From Streptomyces fragilis (GTDB lineage: Bacteria; Actinomycetota; Actinomycetes; Streptomycetales; Streptomycetaceae), in NCBI RefSeq assembly GCF_003112515.1, contig NZ_BEVZ01000005.1:248001-312000 (forward strand): DNA of 64,000 bases, written 5' to 3'. The notes under the pieces are model-generated. The model did no database searches, was not told the origin of the DNA, and saw only the letters and a program-made list of their open reading frames with translations. Below are positions 9,706 to 18,117 of the stretch, in pieces (the stretch's first letter is position 1; every line of letters begins with the position of its first letter). The position numbers and the translations under genes were made by a program.

Positions 9706-11562
9706 TCAGTAGCCCAGCCCGTACCCGATCGGGAAGAGCACCTGGTCCGGGGCGTCCGCCCGCTGCACCGGCACCGGCAGCTTCCCCTTGGGCGAGACCT
9801 GGCCGGCGATGACCCGCGCCGCGGCCCGCACCTCGGTGTCCGTCCAGGAGTAGGAGGCCAGCACCGCCGGCACGCCGTCCAGGTGCGCCACGTCGTACGG
9901 GTTGCGCACCGCCACCACGACGACCGGCTTCCCGGTCTCCTGCAGCCGCCGCACCAGCGTCTTCTGCGCGCTGCTCGCCGTCACGTTGTACGTGGCGACC
10001 ACCACCGCGTCCGCGTCGGCGGCCGCCGCGACCGCGCCCGCGACGACGGTGGCGGAGGGGGCGGTCCCGGTGGTGCGGGCCGTGGTGGTGAAGCCGAACT
10101 CGGCGAGCGCCTCGGCGATCACCTTGGTGGTGGGGCCGTCCGACAGGGAGGGGGAGGCGGGATCGGGGCCGACCACCAGCAGCCGGCGGTGGCGGCGCCG
10201 GTTCAGCGGCAGCAGGCCGCCCTCGTTGACCAGCAGCGTGGTCGTGTGGTCGGCGATCCGCTCGGCCGCCTTGTAGTGGGCGCCGGTGCCCACCGCCCGG
10301 TCGACGCCGTGGTGGGTGACGTACGGGTCCTCGAAGAGGCCGAGCTTCGCCTTGAGGCGGAGGATCCGCAGGATCGATTCCTCGAGCCGGGACTCGGTCA
10401 GCTCGCCGGTCCGGACCGCGTCCAGCACCGCGTTCCACGAGACGTCCAGGTCCGGCGGGTTGAGCAGCTGGTCGACGCCGGCCTGGACGGCCATCACCGC
10501 CACCCGCGCGTCGCCGTACTTGGTCCGCACGCCCTGCATGCCCAGGGAGTCGGTGACCACCACGCCGTCGTAGCCGAGTTCCTCGCGCAGGATGCCGGTG
10601 AGGATCGGCCGGGAGAGGGTGGCCGGGTCGCCGGACGGGTCCAGCGCGGGGACCATCAGGTGGGCCGTCATGATGGAGTCGATCCCGGCCCGGATGGCCG
10701 CCCGGAACGGCGGGGCGTCCACGGCCTCCCACTCCTCGCGGCTGTGGGTGATGATCGGGAAGCCGTAGTGGCTGTCGACGGCGGTGTCGCCGTGGCCGGG
10801 GAAGTGCTTGGCGGTGGCCGCCACACCGGAGTTCTGGTAGCCGACCACCTCGGCGGCGGCCAGCCGGGCCGCGGCCTGCGGGTCGGCGCCCAGCGAGCGC
10901 ACGCCGATCACCGGGTTGGCCGGGTTGACGTTCACGTCGCAGACGGTGGAGTAGTTCTGCCGGATGCCCAGCGCGGCAAGCTCCGCGCCGGCCACCCGGC
11001 CCAGCGCCTTGGCGTCGGACCTGGATCCGCTCGCGCCCAGCGCCATCGCGCCCGGCAGCAGGGTGGCCGGCTTGCCGACCCGGGCCACGATGCCGTGCTC
11101 CTGGTCGGTGGCGATCAGCATCGGCAGCCCTCGCGGCAGGTCGAGGGAGGCCTTCTGGATGCCGTTGGAGAGGTCCGCGATCTGGTGGGGGTCGCGGGTG
11201 TTGTGGGCCCAGGCGAAGTAGATGATGCCGCCGAGCCGGTACTTCTCGATCAGTTCGGCCGCGGTGCGGACGCCGATCTCCTTGAGGTTGGCGTCGATGT
11301 CGGCCTGGTCCGGGGCGGTCGCCGAGTGGCCGTAGACCCGCATCACGAAGAGCTGGCCGACCTTCTCCTCCAGCGTCATCCCGGAGATGAGGGACCGCAG
11401 TCGCTCGTCGTCCACGGGCGCCGGGTCGTCGGCGGCGAGTGCGGGGGTGCCGGCCGCCAGGGCCGCGGCGATGCCCGCGGTGGCGGCGAGGACGGTGCGT
11501 CGTGAGGGCCGGGTCCTGCCCGAAGCGGTGTTTCCGGAACTACCCGTGCTGGAGTCGCGCAC
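9706..11562 (-). CDS. Tat-exported glycoside hydrolase family 3 (beta-N-acetylhexosaminidase/beta-glucosidase type)
   Basis: A 618-residue secreted sugar hydrolase. The N-terminus has a twin-arginine signal (SRRTVLAATAGIAAALA, cleavage near PALAAD). The (beta/alpha)8 domain, residues about 55-390, has KHFPGHGDTAVDSH, the His/Asp acid-base dyad loop typical of NagZ-type GH3 enzymes, and VVTDSLGM with the nucleophile Asp. A second alpha/beta sandwich domain follows (TTTLLVNEGGLLPLN onward). NagZ-type enzymes release N-acetylglucosamine from chitin or peptidoglycan fragments, which is the likeliest activity. GTG at 11562 has AAGGAAGGGG upstream. A 9-bp inverted repeat (11599-11635) sits at the promoter. 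Confidence 0.88.
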   Translation of the reverse strand: MRDSSTGSSGNTASGRTRPSRRTVLAATAGIAAALAAGTPALAADDPAPVDDERLRSLISGMTLEEKVGQLFVMRVYGHSATAPDQADIDANLKEIGVRTAAELIEKYRLGGIIYFAWAHNTRDPHQIADLSNGIQKASLDLPRGLPMLIATDQEHGIVARVGKPATLLPGAMALGASGSRSDAKALGRVAGAELAALGIRQNYSTVCDVNVNPANPVIGVRSLGADPQAAARLAAAEVVGYQNSGVAATAKHFPGHGDTAVDSHYGFPIITHSREEWEAVDAPPFRAAIRAGIDSIMTAHLMVPALDPSGDPATLSRPILTGILREELGYDGVVVTDSLGMQGVRTKYGDARVAVMAVQAGVDQLLNPPDLDVSWNAVLDAVRTGELTESRLEESILRILRLKAKLGLFEDPYVTHHGVDRAVGTGAHYKAAERIADHTTTLLVNEGGLLPLNRRRHRRLLVVGPDPASPSLSDGPTTKVIAEALAEFGFTTTARTTGTAPSATVVAGAVAAAADADAVVVATYNVTASSAQKTLVRRLQETGKPVVVVAVRNPYDVAHLDGVPAVLASYSWTDTEVRAAARVIAGQVSPKGKLPVPVQRADAPDQVLFPIGYGLGY

Positions 11563-11944
11563 GTGCGCCCCTTCCTTGGATGAAGGCCTTGGATGAAGGA
11601 AACTTCCGAGGGGTCACGAATATCGGGGAAGTTTCTTTCGGTCAAGGGTCGCGGCACGACCGGTGCCCGTACGGCGGGGCGGACGCGGGCCCGCGCGGCG
11701 TTCGCGGGCGTGAGGCCGGGCCTTCCGGCGGGCCGGGCACGGCGCGGAAGAGGACCTGGTGGACCGTCACCGGGTCCCCGGCCCGGTGGTCCGTCACCGG
11801 CGCGCAGGAGGGGGCGGCGCCGGTGACGGCCGGGCTGCCGGTCCGCGGGCGGGGAGGGAGGGGAAACCGGCCCCCACAGGTGGCCGGCCGGCCGCTCCGC
11901 GGTGACTGCTCCGGCAGTGCGGCCCTTGGACGCGCCACCGCCGC
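11563..11944. other. Gene-free spacer upstream of the GH3 gene
   Basis: 382 bp between two minus-strand genes. The proximal 80 bp are relatively AT-rich, carry a repeated CTTGGATGAAGG and a 9-bp inverted repeat, and are the likely GH3 promoter. The remaining about 300 bp are GC-rich with no supported coding frame and would hold the LysR transcript end. Confidence 0.6.
11599..11635. promoter_or_regulatory. Inverted repeat upstream of GH3 gene, candidate operator
   Basis: GAAACTTCC (11599-11607) and GGAAGTTTC (11627-11635) are perfect 9-bp inverted arms separated by 19 bp, ending 37 bp before the GH3 start. It does not look like the DasR site known for N-acetylglucosamine genes. The regulator is unknown. 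Confidence 0.45.
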
Positions 11945-12856
11945 TCACGGTTCCCCGGACAGGCCCCGCCATCGCGACCGCAGGGTCCGCACCGTCTCCG
12001 TGACGGCCGGACGCCGGGCCGCCTCCTGGCGCCACACCGCGTACAGCCGCCGCACCGGCACCGGTTCCATCGGCACCGTCACCACCTCGTCGGGCAGCGG
12101 CCCCCGGCCGAGCCGGGGGATCACCGCCACCCCCAGCCCGGCCGCCACCAGCGCCACCAGCGTCGGGTTCTCGTCGGCGGTGTGGACGACCCGCGGCTCG
12201 TGCCCGGCCGACCGCATGGTCCGCACCAGCCAGTCGTGGCAGACCCGCCCCGGCGGCTGGCAGACCCAGTCCTCCCCGGCCAGTTCCGCGCCCCGCACCC
12301 CGCGCCGGGCGGCCAGCGGGTGCCCGCGCGGGACCAGCAGGTCGCTGTGGTCCTCGCCGATCCGCTGCCGGGCCAGCCCCGGCGGGAGCGCCATCGGGGC
12401 CACGTCCCAGTCGTGCGTCACCGCCATGTCGACGGCGCCCCTGGCCACCATCCCCACCGACAGGTGCGGGTCCACCTCGCTGAGCCGCAGGTCCAGTGTC
12501 CGGTGCCGCGCCGCCAGTTCGGCGAGCACCCCCGGCATCAGCCCGCGCGCGGCCGAGGGGAAGGCGGCGACCGTCAGCCGGCCCGACGGTTCCCCGCGCC
12601 GCTCCTCCAGCGCCGCCTCCGCCCGCTCCACCAGGCCCAGCAGCTCCCGCGCCGTCTCGGCCAGCTGACGGGCGTCCTCGGTGAGCCGCACGCCCCGGCC
12701 CTGCCGCTCCAGGAGCACCGTGCGGGTCTCGCGTTCCAGCTTCGCGATCTGCTGGGACACCGCGGAGGGCGTGTAACCCAGCGACTCCGCCGCCGCGTTG
12801 ACGGTTCCGTGCACGGCGACGGCGTGCAGAGCGCGCAAGCGCTGCAGGTCCAGCAC
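11945..12856 (-). CDS. LysR-family transcriptional regulator
   Basis: A 303-residue LysR protein. The N-terminal winged helix-turn-helix is clear (LRALHAVAVHGTVNAAAESLGYTPSAVSQQIAKLE, residues about 7-42). It is followed by a linker helix and the periplasmic-binding-protein-like effector domain (from PSGRLTVAAFPSAA, residue about 90). GTG at 12856 gives the normal family start MLDLQRL. It is divergent from an EamA transporter gene across 106 bp, the standard arrangement in which the LysR protein senses a metabolite and switches on its exporter. Confidence 0.92.
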   Translation of the reverse strand: MLDLQRLRALHAVAVHGTVNAAAESLGYTPSAVSQQIAKLERETRTVLLERQGRGVRLTEDARQLAETARELLGLVERAEAALEERRGEPSGRLTVAAFPSAARGLMPGVLAELAARHRTLDLRLSEVDPHLSVGMVARGAVDMAVTHDWDVAPMALPPGLARQRIGEDHSDLLVPRGHPLAARRGVRGAELAGEDWVCQPPGRVCHDWLVRTMRSAGHEPRVVHTADENPTLVALVAAGLGVAVIPRLGRGPLPDEVVTVPMEPVPVRRLYAVWRQEAARRPAVTETVRTLRSRWRGLSGEP

Positions 12857-12962
12857 GGTGCGGCCCCCTCTCGATTCAGCCTCGTCGATTCAGCATCGCT
12901 ACATCCACCCGTGCAGCAATCATCGCTGGTGCTTCACGGTGCCGGCGACGGATGCTCGACGC
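12857..12962. promoter_or_regulatory. Divergent promoter region of LysR and EamA genes
   Basis: The 106-bp spacer contains two direct copies of TCGATTCAGC 14 bp apart (12871-12880 and 12885-12894). They are close to the LysR start and probably part of the regulator binding region. Confidence 0.4.
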
Positions 12963-13970
12963 ATGCGACCTACTCATCTCCTGCTGGCCGTGTGCGTGGC
13001 GGCCACCTGGGGCGTCAACTTCGTGGTGATCGAGGTCGGCCTCGACCACTTCCCGCCCCTCCTGCTGTCCGCGCTGCGGTTCCTCCTCGCCGCCCTGCCG
13101 GCCGTCTTCCTGGTGGGACGGCCGAAGGTGGCCTGGAAGTGGATCGTGGGCGTCGGCATCGCCCTGGGCGTGGCCAAGTTCGGGCTGGTCTTCGTCGGCA
13201 TGGACCAGGGCATGCCCGCCGGGCTCACCTCGCTGGTCCTGCAGATCCAGGCCGTCTTCACCGCGCTGTTCGCCTTCGCCGTGCTCGGCGAGCGGCTCAC
13301 GGGGCTGCGGGTCGCGGGCATGGCGGTCGCGGTCGCCGGCATAGCGGTCGCCGCCGTGGACGAGGGGACGACGGGACCGCTGCACGCCTTCGCCCTGGTG
13401 ATCCTCGGCGGCGCCTGCTGGGGCGTCTCCAACGTCCTCACCCGCAAGGCGTCCCCGCCGGACGCGCTCAACTTCATGGTCTGGGTGAGCACCGTCCCCG
13501 TGCTGCCCCTGCTGGCGCTCTCGCTGCTCACCGAGGGCGCCGGACGCGACCTGGCCGCCCTGCGCGGTCTCGACCTGGAGGGCGTCGGGGTGATCCTGTT
13601 CATCGCCTGGGTCAGCACCGTCTTCGGCTTCGGCGCCTGGGGCTGGCTGATCAAGAGGTACCCGGCCTCGACGGTGGCCCCGTTCTCGCTGCTGGTGCCG
13701 GTCTTCGGGATGGCCTCCGCCTGGCTCCTGCTGGACGAGGCGGTGAGCCCGCTGCGCTGGGTGGCCGCCGCGCTGCTGGTCACCGGCGTCGCCATGACCT
13801 CCCTCGTCCGCCCGGGCCGAAGCCGCGTCGTCGCCGGCGGGGCGGGTGGTGCAGACTCCACGGCGGACGCACCGACGAAGGAGGACCCGGATGACCTTCC
13901 GGCTGACCGCCCCACCGCTGGAGGGCTCACGGGTACGGCTGGAGCCGCTGCACCCGCGGCACGCGGCTGA
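12963..13970 (+). CDS. EamA/DMT-family exporter
   Basis: A 335-residue membrane protein with ten hydrophobic segments in two EamA repeats (first starting LLLAVCVAATWGVNFVVIEVG, second near HAFALVILGGACWGVSN). It belongs to the drug/metabolite transporter superfamily, here closest in look to amino-acid or metabolite exporters such as YdeD/EamA. ATG at 12963 begins directly with the first helix. Transport is probably induced by the divergent LysR regulator. The last about 45 residues, after the tenth helix, are hydrophilic and low-complexity (GGAGGADSTADAPTKED onward). The final 80 bp run over the start of the following acetyltransferase gene in another frame, suggesting the original stop was lost. 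Confidence 0.9.
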   Translation: MRPTHLLLAVCVAATWGVNFVVIEVGLDHFPPLLLSALRFLLAALPAVFLVGRPKVAWKWIVGVGIALGVAKFGLVFVGMDQGMPAGLTSLVLQIQAVFTALFAFAVLGERLTGLRVAGMAVAVAGIAVAAVDEGTTGPLHAFALVILGGACWGVSNVLTRKASPPDALNFMVWVSTVPVLPLLALSLLTEGAGRDLAALRGLDLEGVGVILFIAWVSTVFGFGAWGWLIKRYPASTVAPFSLLVPVFGMASAWLLLDEAVSPLRWVAAALLVTGVAMTSLVRPGRSRVVAGGAGGADSTADAPTKEDPDDLPADRPTAGGLTGTAGAAAPAARG

Positions 13971-14535
13971 CCTGGCCCTCGCGGCGGAGGAGGACCGGTC
14001 CACCTTCGCCTACACCTGGGTGCCCCGGGCGGACGAGGTCCCGGACTACATCGCCACCCAGCGGGGGCGCGCCGCGGAGGGGACGGTCGCGCCCTACGCG
14101 CAGATCTCCCTGGCCACCGGCCGCGCCGTCGGCTGCACCTCCTTCTGCACGCCGCGCGCCTGGCGCACGTCCGGGCGGCTGGACGCGGTCGAGGTGGGCT
14201 GGACCTGGCTGGGCCGCTCGGCACAGGGCACCGGCGTCAACACCGAGGCCAAACTGCTGCTGTTCCGGCAGGCCTTCGAGGGCTGGGGCGTCGGCCGGGT
14301 GGACCTGATGACCGACGCCCGCAACGTCCGGTCCCGAGCGGCGATGGAACGGGTGGGGGCCCGGCCCGAGGGAGTGCTGCGCGGCTGGGGCGTCTCCCGG
14401 GTCCCGGGGGAGGAGGGCCGGCTGCGCGACACGGCGGTCCACGCGGTCCTCGCGGAGGACTGGACCGAGGTTCGCGAGAAACTCGAAAAAATCTTGTCCG
14501 GCCGTACAACCTCGGCCCCACCTCGCCGGTCTTAG
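13891..14535 (+). CDS. GNAT-family N-acetyltransferase (RimJ/RimL type)
   Basis: A 214-residue acetyltransferase. It begins FRLTAPPLEGSRVRLEPLHPRHAADL as RimJ/RimL-like enzymes do. The acetyl-CoA-binding region is around VEVGWTWLGRSAQGTGVNTEAKLLLFRQ with the N- and C-terminal GNAT motifs, then VDLMTDARNVRSRAAMERVGA. The acceptor is unknown; relatives modify ribosomal protein N-termini or small amines. An AAGGAGG sits 8 bp before ATG 13891. The start lies 80 bp inside the tail of the EamA gene, so the two are probably cotranscribed. A perfect hairpin follows. Confidence 0.88.
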   Translation: MTFRLTAPPLEGSRVRLEPLHPRHAADLALAAEEDRSTFAYTWVPRADEVPDYIATQRGRAAEGTVAPYAQISLATGRAVGCTSFCTPRAWRTSGRLDAVEVGWTWLGRSAQGTGVNTEAKLLLFRQAFEGWGVGRVDLMTDARNVRSRAAMERVGARPEGVLRGWGVSRVPGEEGRLRDTAVHAVLAEDWTEVREKLEKILSGRTTSAPPRRS

Positions 14536-14599
14536 TCGGCGTCAGGAGTTCTGGAGGGGGATCCGGGGGGATCGCACAGCTTCTGGCGGGGGGAGAACC

Positions 14600-14630
14600 G
14601 AAGGGCCCGGTCCACAGGACCGGGCCCTTC
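14600..14630. terminator. Bidirectional hairpin terminator
   Basis: A perfect 14-bp stem (GAAGGGCCCGGTCC with its complement) and 3-nt loop between the convergent ends of the GNAT gene and rbsD. It serves both directions. Confidence 0.85.
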
Positions 14631-14663
14631 GTCGCGCGTGCTCTCCGGGTGAGCCCCGGTCGG

Positions 14664-15050
14664 CTAGAAGAACACCCCGCAGCGCAGGAGGACGTTGGCG
14701 TACGGCGCCGCCTCCCCGGTGCGGACCACCAGGCGGGCGTCCCGCGAACGCAGCTTGAGCTCCTCGTGGGGGACGAGACGCAGCCCGGGCAGCCCGGCCA
14801 GCAGCGCGGCGGCCGCCGGATTGGCGTCCCGCACCTCGCAAGCCGCGACGGCGCCCTCCACGACCAGCTCCTCCAGCAGCCCGTCCAGCACCTCCGCGAA
14901 GGACGGCACCCCGGCGCGGAACGCCAGGTCCACCACCCGCGGACCCGCCGGGATGGGCATGCCCGCGTCGCAGACCAGCACCTCGTCGGTGTGGCCCAGT
15001 TCGGCCAGTGCGCCCGCCAGGTGGCGGTTGAGGATCCCGGACCGCTTCAC
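14664..15050 (-). CDS. rbsD: D-ribose pyranase RbsD
   Basis: A 128-residue enzyme that speeds conversion of beta-pyranose to furanose ribose so that ribokinase can act. The family signatures are MKRSGILNRHLAGALAELGHTD, with the catalytic His20, DAGMPIP, and the C-terminal RTGEAAPYANVLLRCGVFF (aromatic and Asn residues of the active site at the subunit interface). The length is normal. Its ATG overlaps the ribokinase stop (ATGA), so the two are translationally coupled as the last genes of the ribose operon. Confidence 0.97.
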   Translation of the reverse strand: MKRSGILNRHLAGALAELGHTDEVLVCDAGMPIPAGPRVVDLAFRAGVPSFAEVLDGLLEELVVEGAVAACEVRDANPAAAALLAGLPGLRLVPHEELKLRSRDARLVVRTGEAAPYANVLLRCGVFF

Positions 15051-16039
15051 AGCGCCGCGACCTCCTCGGCCGTCGGGTAGGACGCCTGGGCGCCCTCCCG
15101 GGTGACCGCCGCCGCGCCGACCCGGGCCGCGTAGGCGGCCGCCGCCGGCAGGGACTCGCCGAGCCCCAGCCGCCAGGCCAGTGCCGCGGTGAACGCGTCA
15201 CCCGCTCCGGTGGTGTCCACGGCGTCGACCCTCACCGACGGCACCCGGGTGACCTCCACGCCCGGCGGCGCGGACTCCGCCGCCTCCGCGCCCTCCGCCG
15301 AGCCCGCGCGCCCCGCCGCCGACGGGTCCCCCGAGCCCGCGCGCCCCGCCGCCTCGGCGGTCACCGCGCCCTCAGCGCCCAGGGTGACCACCACCGAGCG
15401 CGGCCCCAGCGCCAGCAGCGCCCGGGCCCACTCCTCGGGGGAGTCGCCCAGCGGGCCACCGCCCGCGATGACCCGCGCCTCGTGCTCGTTGACGATCAAC
15501 GGGTCGCAGGCCGCCAGCAGTTCCGCGGACAGCTCCCGCGGCGGCGACGGGTTCAGCACGAACCGCGTCCCGGGCGCCAGCAGGCGCACCGCCTCGGTCA
15601 CCGTCTCCAACGGGATCTCCAGCTGCGCGGAGACCACCGGCGCCGACCGCAGCACCCGCTCGGCCGCCCGCGCGTCCTCGGGCGCCAGCCGCCCGTTGGC
15701 GCCGGGCGACACCACGATGCTGTTGTCGCCCGACGGGTCCACGGTGATCAGCGCGACGCCGGTGGGCGCCCCGCCGGCCGCCACCGCGGCGGTGTCCACG
15801 CCCGAGGAGGACAGCGAGTCCAGCAGCAGCCGCCCGTGCGGGTCGTCGCCCACCCGTGCCACCAGGGCCGTGCGCGCCCCGAGCCGGGCGGCGGCGACCG
15901 CCTGGTTGGCGCCCTTGCCGCCCGGGTGGACCGCGAGGTCCGAGCCGAGCACGGTCTCACCGGCGGCTGGCCGCCGCTCGACACCGATCACCAGGTCGGC
16001 GTTGGCCGAACCGACGACCACCAGGTCGTAGTCGAACAT
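15047..16039 (-). CDS. rbsK: Ribokinase RbsK
   Basis: A 330-residue PfkB-family kinase that phosphorylates ribose at O5. The start MFDYDLVVVGSANADLV at 16039 has GAGGGA upstream. A longer open frame upstream only reads through the 15-bp repeat and is rejected. Signatures are HPGGKGANQAVAAARLGA near residue 40 and VDTTGAGDAFTAALAWRLG near residue 275 with the catalytic Asp of GAGD. A low-complexity Ala/Glu/Gly stretch (AAGRAGSGDPSAAGRAGSA), itself a short repeat, is inserted at about residues 228-262 before the DTTGAGD motif. Most ribokinases are about 305 residues, which this insertion explains. It is the fourth gene of the ribose operon. Confidence 0.97.
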   Translation of the reverse strand: MFDYDLVVVGSANADLVIGVERRPAAGETVLGSDLAVHPGGKGANQAVAAARLGARTALVARVGDDPHGRLLLDSLSSSGVDTAAVAAGGAPTGVALITVDPSGDNSIVVSPGANGRLAPEDARAAERVLRSAPVVSAQLEIPLETVTEAVRLLAPGTRFVLNPSPPRELSAELLAACDPLIVNEHEARVIAGGGPLGDSPEEWARALLALGPRSVVVTLGAEGAVTAEAAGRAGSGDPSAAGRAGSAEGAEAAESAPPGVEVTRVPSVRVDAVDTTGAGDAFTAALAWRLGLGESLPAAAAYAARVGAAAVTREGAQASYPTAEEVAAL

Positions 16040-16063
16040 CACTGTCTCCCTCGTCTTCCTCAC

Positions 16064-16153
16064 CCGGATTGTCGGCATCCGGACCGTCGGCGTGCGGACC
16101 GTCGGCGTGCGAACCGTCGGGGTGCGGACCGTCGGCATCCGGACCGTCGGCGT
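16064..16153. repeat. 15-bp tandem repeat between rbsCB and rbsK
   Basis: Six head-to-tail 15-base units (consensus GCGGACCGTCGGCGT), with a seventh decayed copy running over the rbsCB stop codon. The array fills nearly the whole 122-bp gap inside the operon. Read on the minus strand the units encode PTVRT in frame with rbsK, but no ribosome site supports a start there. Confidence 0.9.
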
Positions 16154-16161
16154 GTGAACCG

Positions 16162-18117
16162 TCAGCCGCCGAACGAGCCGACGTTCTCCTTGGTGACGAC
16201 CTTCACCGGCACCTTGACCAGGTCCTTGAGGTCCTTGCCCTCGGCCGCGTCCAGCGCGTTGCGGACGGCGATCCTCCCCAGCTCGGTGGGCTGCTGGGCG
16301 ACCGAGGCGTAGAGGGTGCCCGCCTCGACGGCCTTCAGGCCGTCCGGGGTGCCGTCGAAGCCCACGACCTGCACGTCCTTGCCCGCCCGGGAGCCGAGGG
16401 CCTTCGCGGCGCCGAGCGCCATCTCGTCGTTCTCGGCGAACACGCCCTGCACGTCGGGGTGTGCCTGGAGCAGGTTGGTCATGACGTCCAGACCCTTGGT
16501 GCGGTCGAAGTCGGCGGGCTGCTTGGCGACCACCTCGATGCCCGGGAACTCCTTGAGCCCTTCGGCGAAACCCTGGCCACGCTCACGGCTGGCGGAGGTG
16601 CCCGCCTGGCCCTGCAGGATCACGATGGAGCCCTTGCCGCCCAGTTTCTCGCCCAGCGCGCGGGCCGCCATCCGGCCGCCCTCGACGTTGTCGGACGCCA
16701 CCAGCGCGTCGATCCGTGCCTTGTTGACGCCGCGGTCCACGGCCACCACCGGGATGTCCGCCTTGTTGGCGGAGCGCACGGAGGGGCCCGCCGCGTCGGA
16801 GTCCACCGGGTTGACCACGATGGTGGACAGGCCGGAGCTGGTGAAGTTCTGCAGCTGGTTGGCCTGCTGGGAGGCGTCGTTCTGCGCGTCGGTGACGGTC
16901 AGGTCCACGCCCAGCTTCTTCGCCTCCTGCTCCGCGCCCTGGCGGATCTGCACGAAGAACGGGTTGTTCAGGGTGGACAGCGACAGGCCCACCTTCCGCT
17001 TGGCGGCCGCGTCGGAGCCGTTGTGCAGGAAGGACAGGGAGGCCACCACCGCGACCGCGACCACGGCGGCCAGCAGGTAGGTCAGCGCCTGCTTGCCGCG
17101 GTTCCCGCCGCCGCCCGCCGGGGAGGCGGCCGCCGGGGTGGCGCCGGCCTTGCGGCGGACGGTGTCCAGCAGGACGGCGAGGGCGATGACCACGCCGATC
17201 ACGACCTGCTGCCAGAAGGCGGAGACCGAGAGCAGGTTGAGGCCGTTGCGCAGCACGGCGAGGATCAGCGCGCCGATGAGCGTGCCGGAGGCCTTGCCGA
17301 CACCGCCGGCCAGCGAGGCGCCGCCGATGACGACCGCGGCGATCGCGTCCAGCTCGTAGCCCTGCGCGGCCTGCGGCTGCGCGGAGGACAGGCGGGAGGC
17401 CAGCACGATGCCCGCCGCTGCGGCGAACAGACCGGACAGGGCGTAGATCGCCAGCTTCTGCTTCTTGACCTTCAGGCCGGACAGCCGCGCGGCCTCCTCG
17501 TTGCCGCCGATGGCGTACATGGAGCGGCCGATGTAGGTGCGGCCCAGGATCAGCGCCGTGATCAGGCCGAGGACGACCATGACCAGGACCGGCACCGGCA
17601 GCCAGCCGCCGAGGGTGTCGCCGAGGTGCGCGACCGACTCCGGGAACGGGATCGGGCTGCCCTGCGAGATCACCAGCGACAGGCCGCGCGCGATCGACAG
17701 CATCGCCAGGGTGGCGATGAACGGCGGCAGCTTCCCGTAGGAGATCAGCACGCCGTTGACGAAGCCGCAGGCCAGGCCGGTGGCGACGGCCAGGAGCACG
17801 GCGATCCAGACCGGCACGCCCTCGGAGGTCGCCGACCAGGCCAGCACGGTCGCCGACAGCGCGGCCACCGAGCCCACCGACAGGTCGATGCCCGCCGAGA
17901 CGATCACGAAGGTGACGCCGAACGCCAGGATGGCGGTGACCGCCGCCTGGACGCCGATGTTCAGCAGGTTGTCCGCGGTCAGGAAGTCGCCGGAGAGCGC
18001 CGACATGGCGACCACCAGGACGATCAGCGCGGTCAGCGCGCCGTTGTCGAGCAGGATGCGGCGCAGGCCGCCGGCGCCACTCGCGCCCGCCCCGCTCTTG
18101 AGCGTGTCAGTGGCCAC
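16162..18117 (-). CDS. rbsC: Ribose ABC transporter permease fused to substrate-binding protein (RbsC-RbsB)
   Basis: A 651-residue fusion. Residues 1 to about 325 are a complete RbsC-type permease with 8-10 membrane helices and family stretches such as SAGIDLSVGSVAALSATV and AIGGNEEAARLSGLKV. After a Gly/Ala/Pro linker and one more hydrophobic segment (about 338-358), residues 366-651 form a sugar-binding protein of the RbsB type (VGLSLSTLNNPFFVQIRQGA, VVNPVDSDAA, GFDGTPDGLKAV). The extra helix replaces the lipoprotein signal of a free RbsB and holds the binding domain outside the membrane beside the channel. The same fusion occurs, as I recall, in other Streptomyces. GTG at 18117 overlaps rbsA by 11 bp. 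Confidence 0.95.
   Translation of the reverse strand: MATDTLKSGAGASGAGGLRRILLDNGALTALIVLVVAMSALSGDFLTADNLLNIGVQAAVTAILAFGVTFVIVSAGIDLSVGSVAALSATVLAWSATSEGVPVWIAVLLAVATGLACGFVNGVLISYGKLPPFIATLAMLSIARGLSLVISQGSPIPFPESVAHLGDTLGGWLPVPVLVMVVLGLITALILGRTYIGRSMYAIGGNEEAARLSGLKVKKQKLAIYALSGLFAAAAGIVLASRLSSAQPQAAQGYELDAIAAVVIGGASLAGGVGKASGTLIGALILAVLRNGLNLLSVSAFWQQVVIGVVIALAVLLDTVRRKAGATPAAASPAGGGGNRGKQALTYLLAAVVAVAVVASLSFLHNGSDAAAKRKVGLSLSTLNNPFFVQIRQGAEQEAKKLGVDLTVTDAQNDASQQANQLQNFTSSGLSTIVVNPVDSDAAGPSVRSANKADIPVVAVDRGVNKARIDALVASDNVEGGRMAARALGEKLGGKGSIVILQGQAGTSASRERGQGFAEGLKEFPGIEVVAKQPADFDRTKGLDVMTNLLQAHPDVQGVFAENDEMALGAAKALGSRAGKDVQVVGFDGTPDGLKAVEAGTLYASVAQQPTELGRIAVRNALDAAEGKDLKDLVKVPVKVVTKENVGSFGG

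Noticed and set aside
5558-10732. A 5-kb continuous minus-strand frame spanning several genes
   Set aside because: Only its last 270 codons (AraC regulator) look like a protein. The rest is antisense or out of frame to well-supported genes, a normal effect of about 70% GC.
16040-16138. Upstream ATG for ribokinase that would add MPTVRTPTVR repeats
   Set aside because: It reads through the tandem repeat and lacks a ribosome site. The conserved ribokinase start at 16039 has one.
16064-16153. CRISPR array
   Set aside because: Units are contiguous 15-mers without spacers and there are no cas genes.
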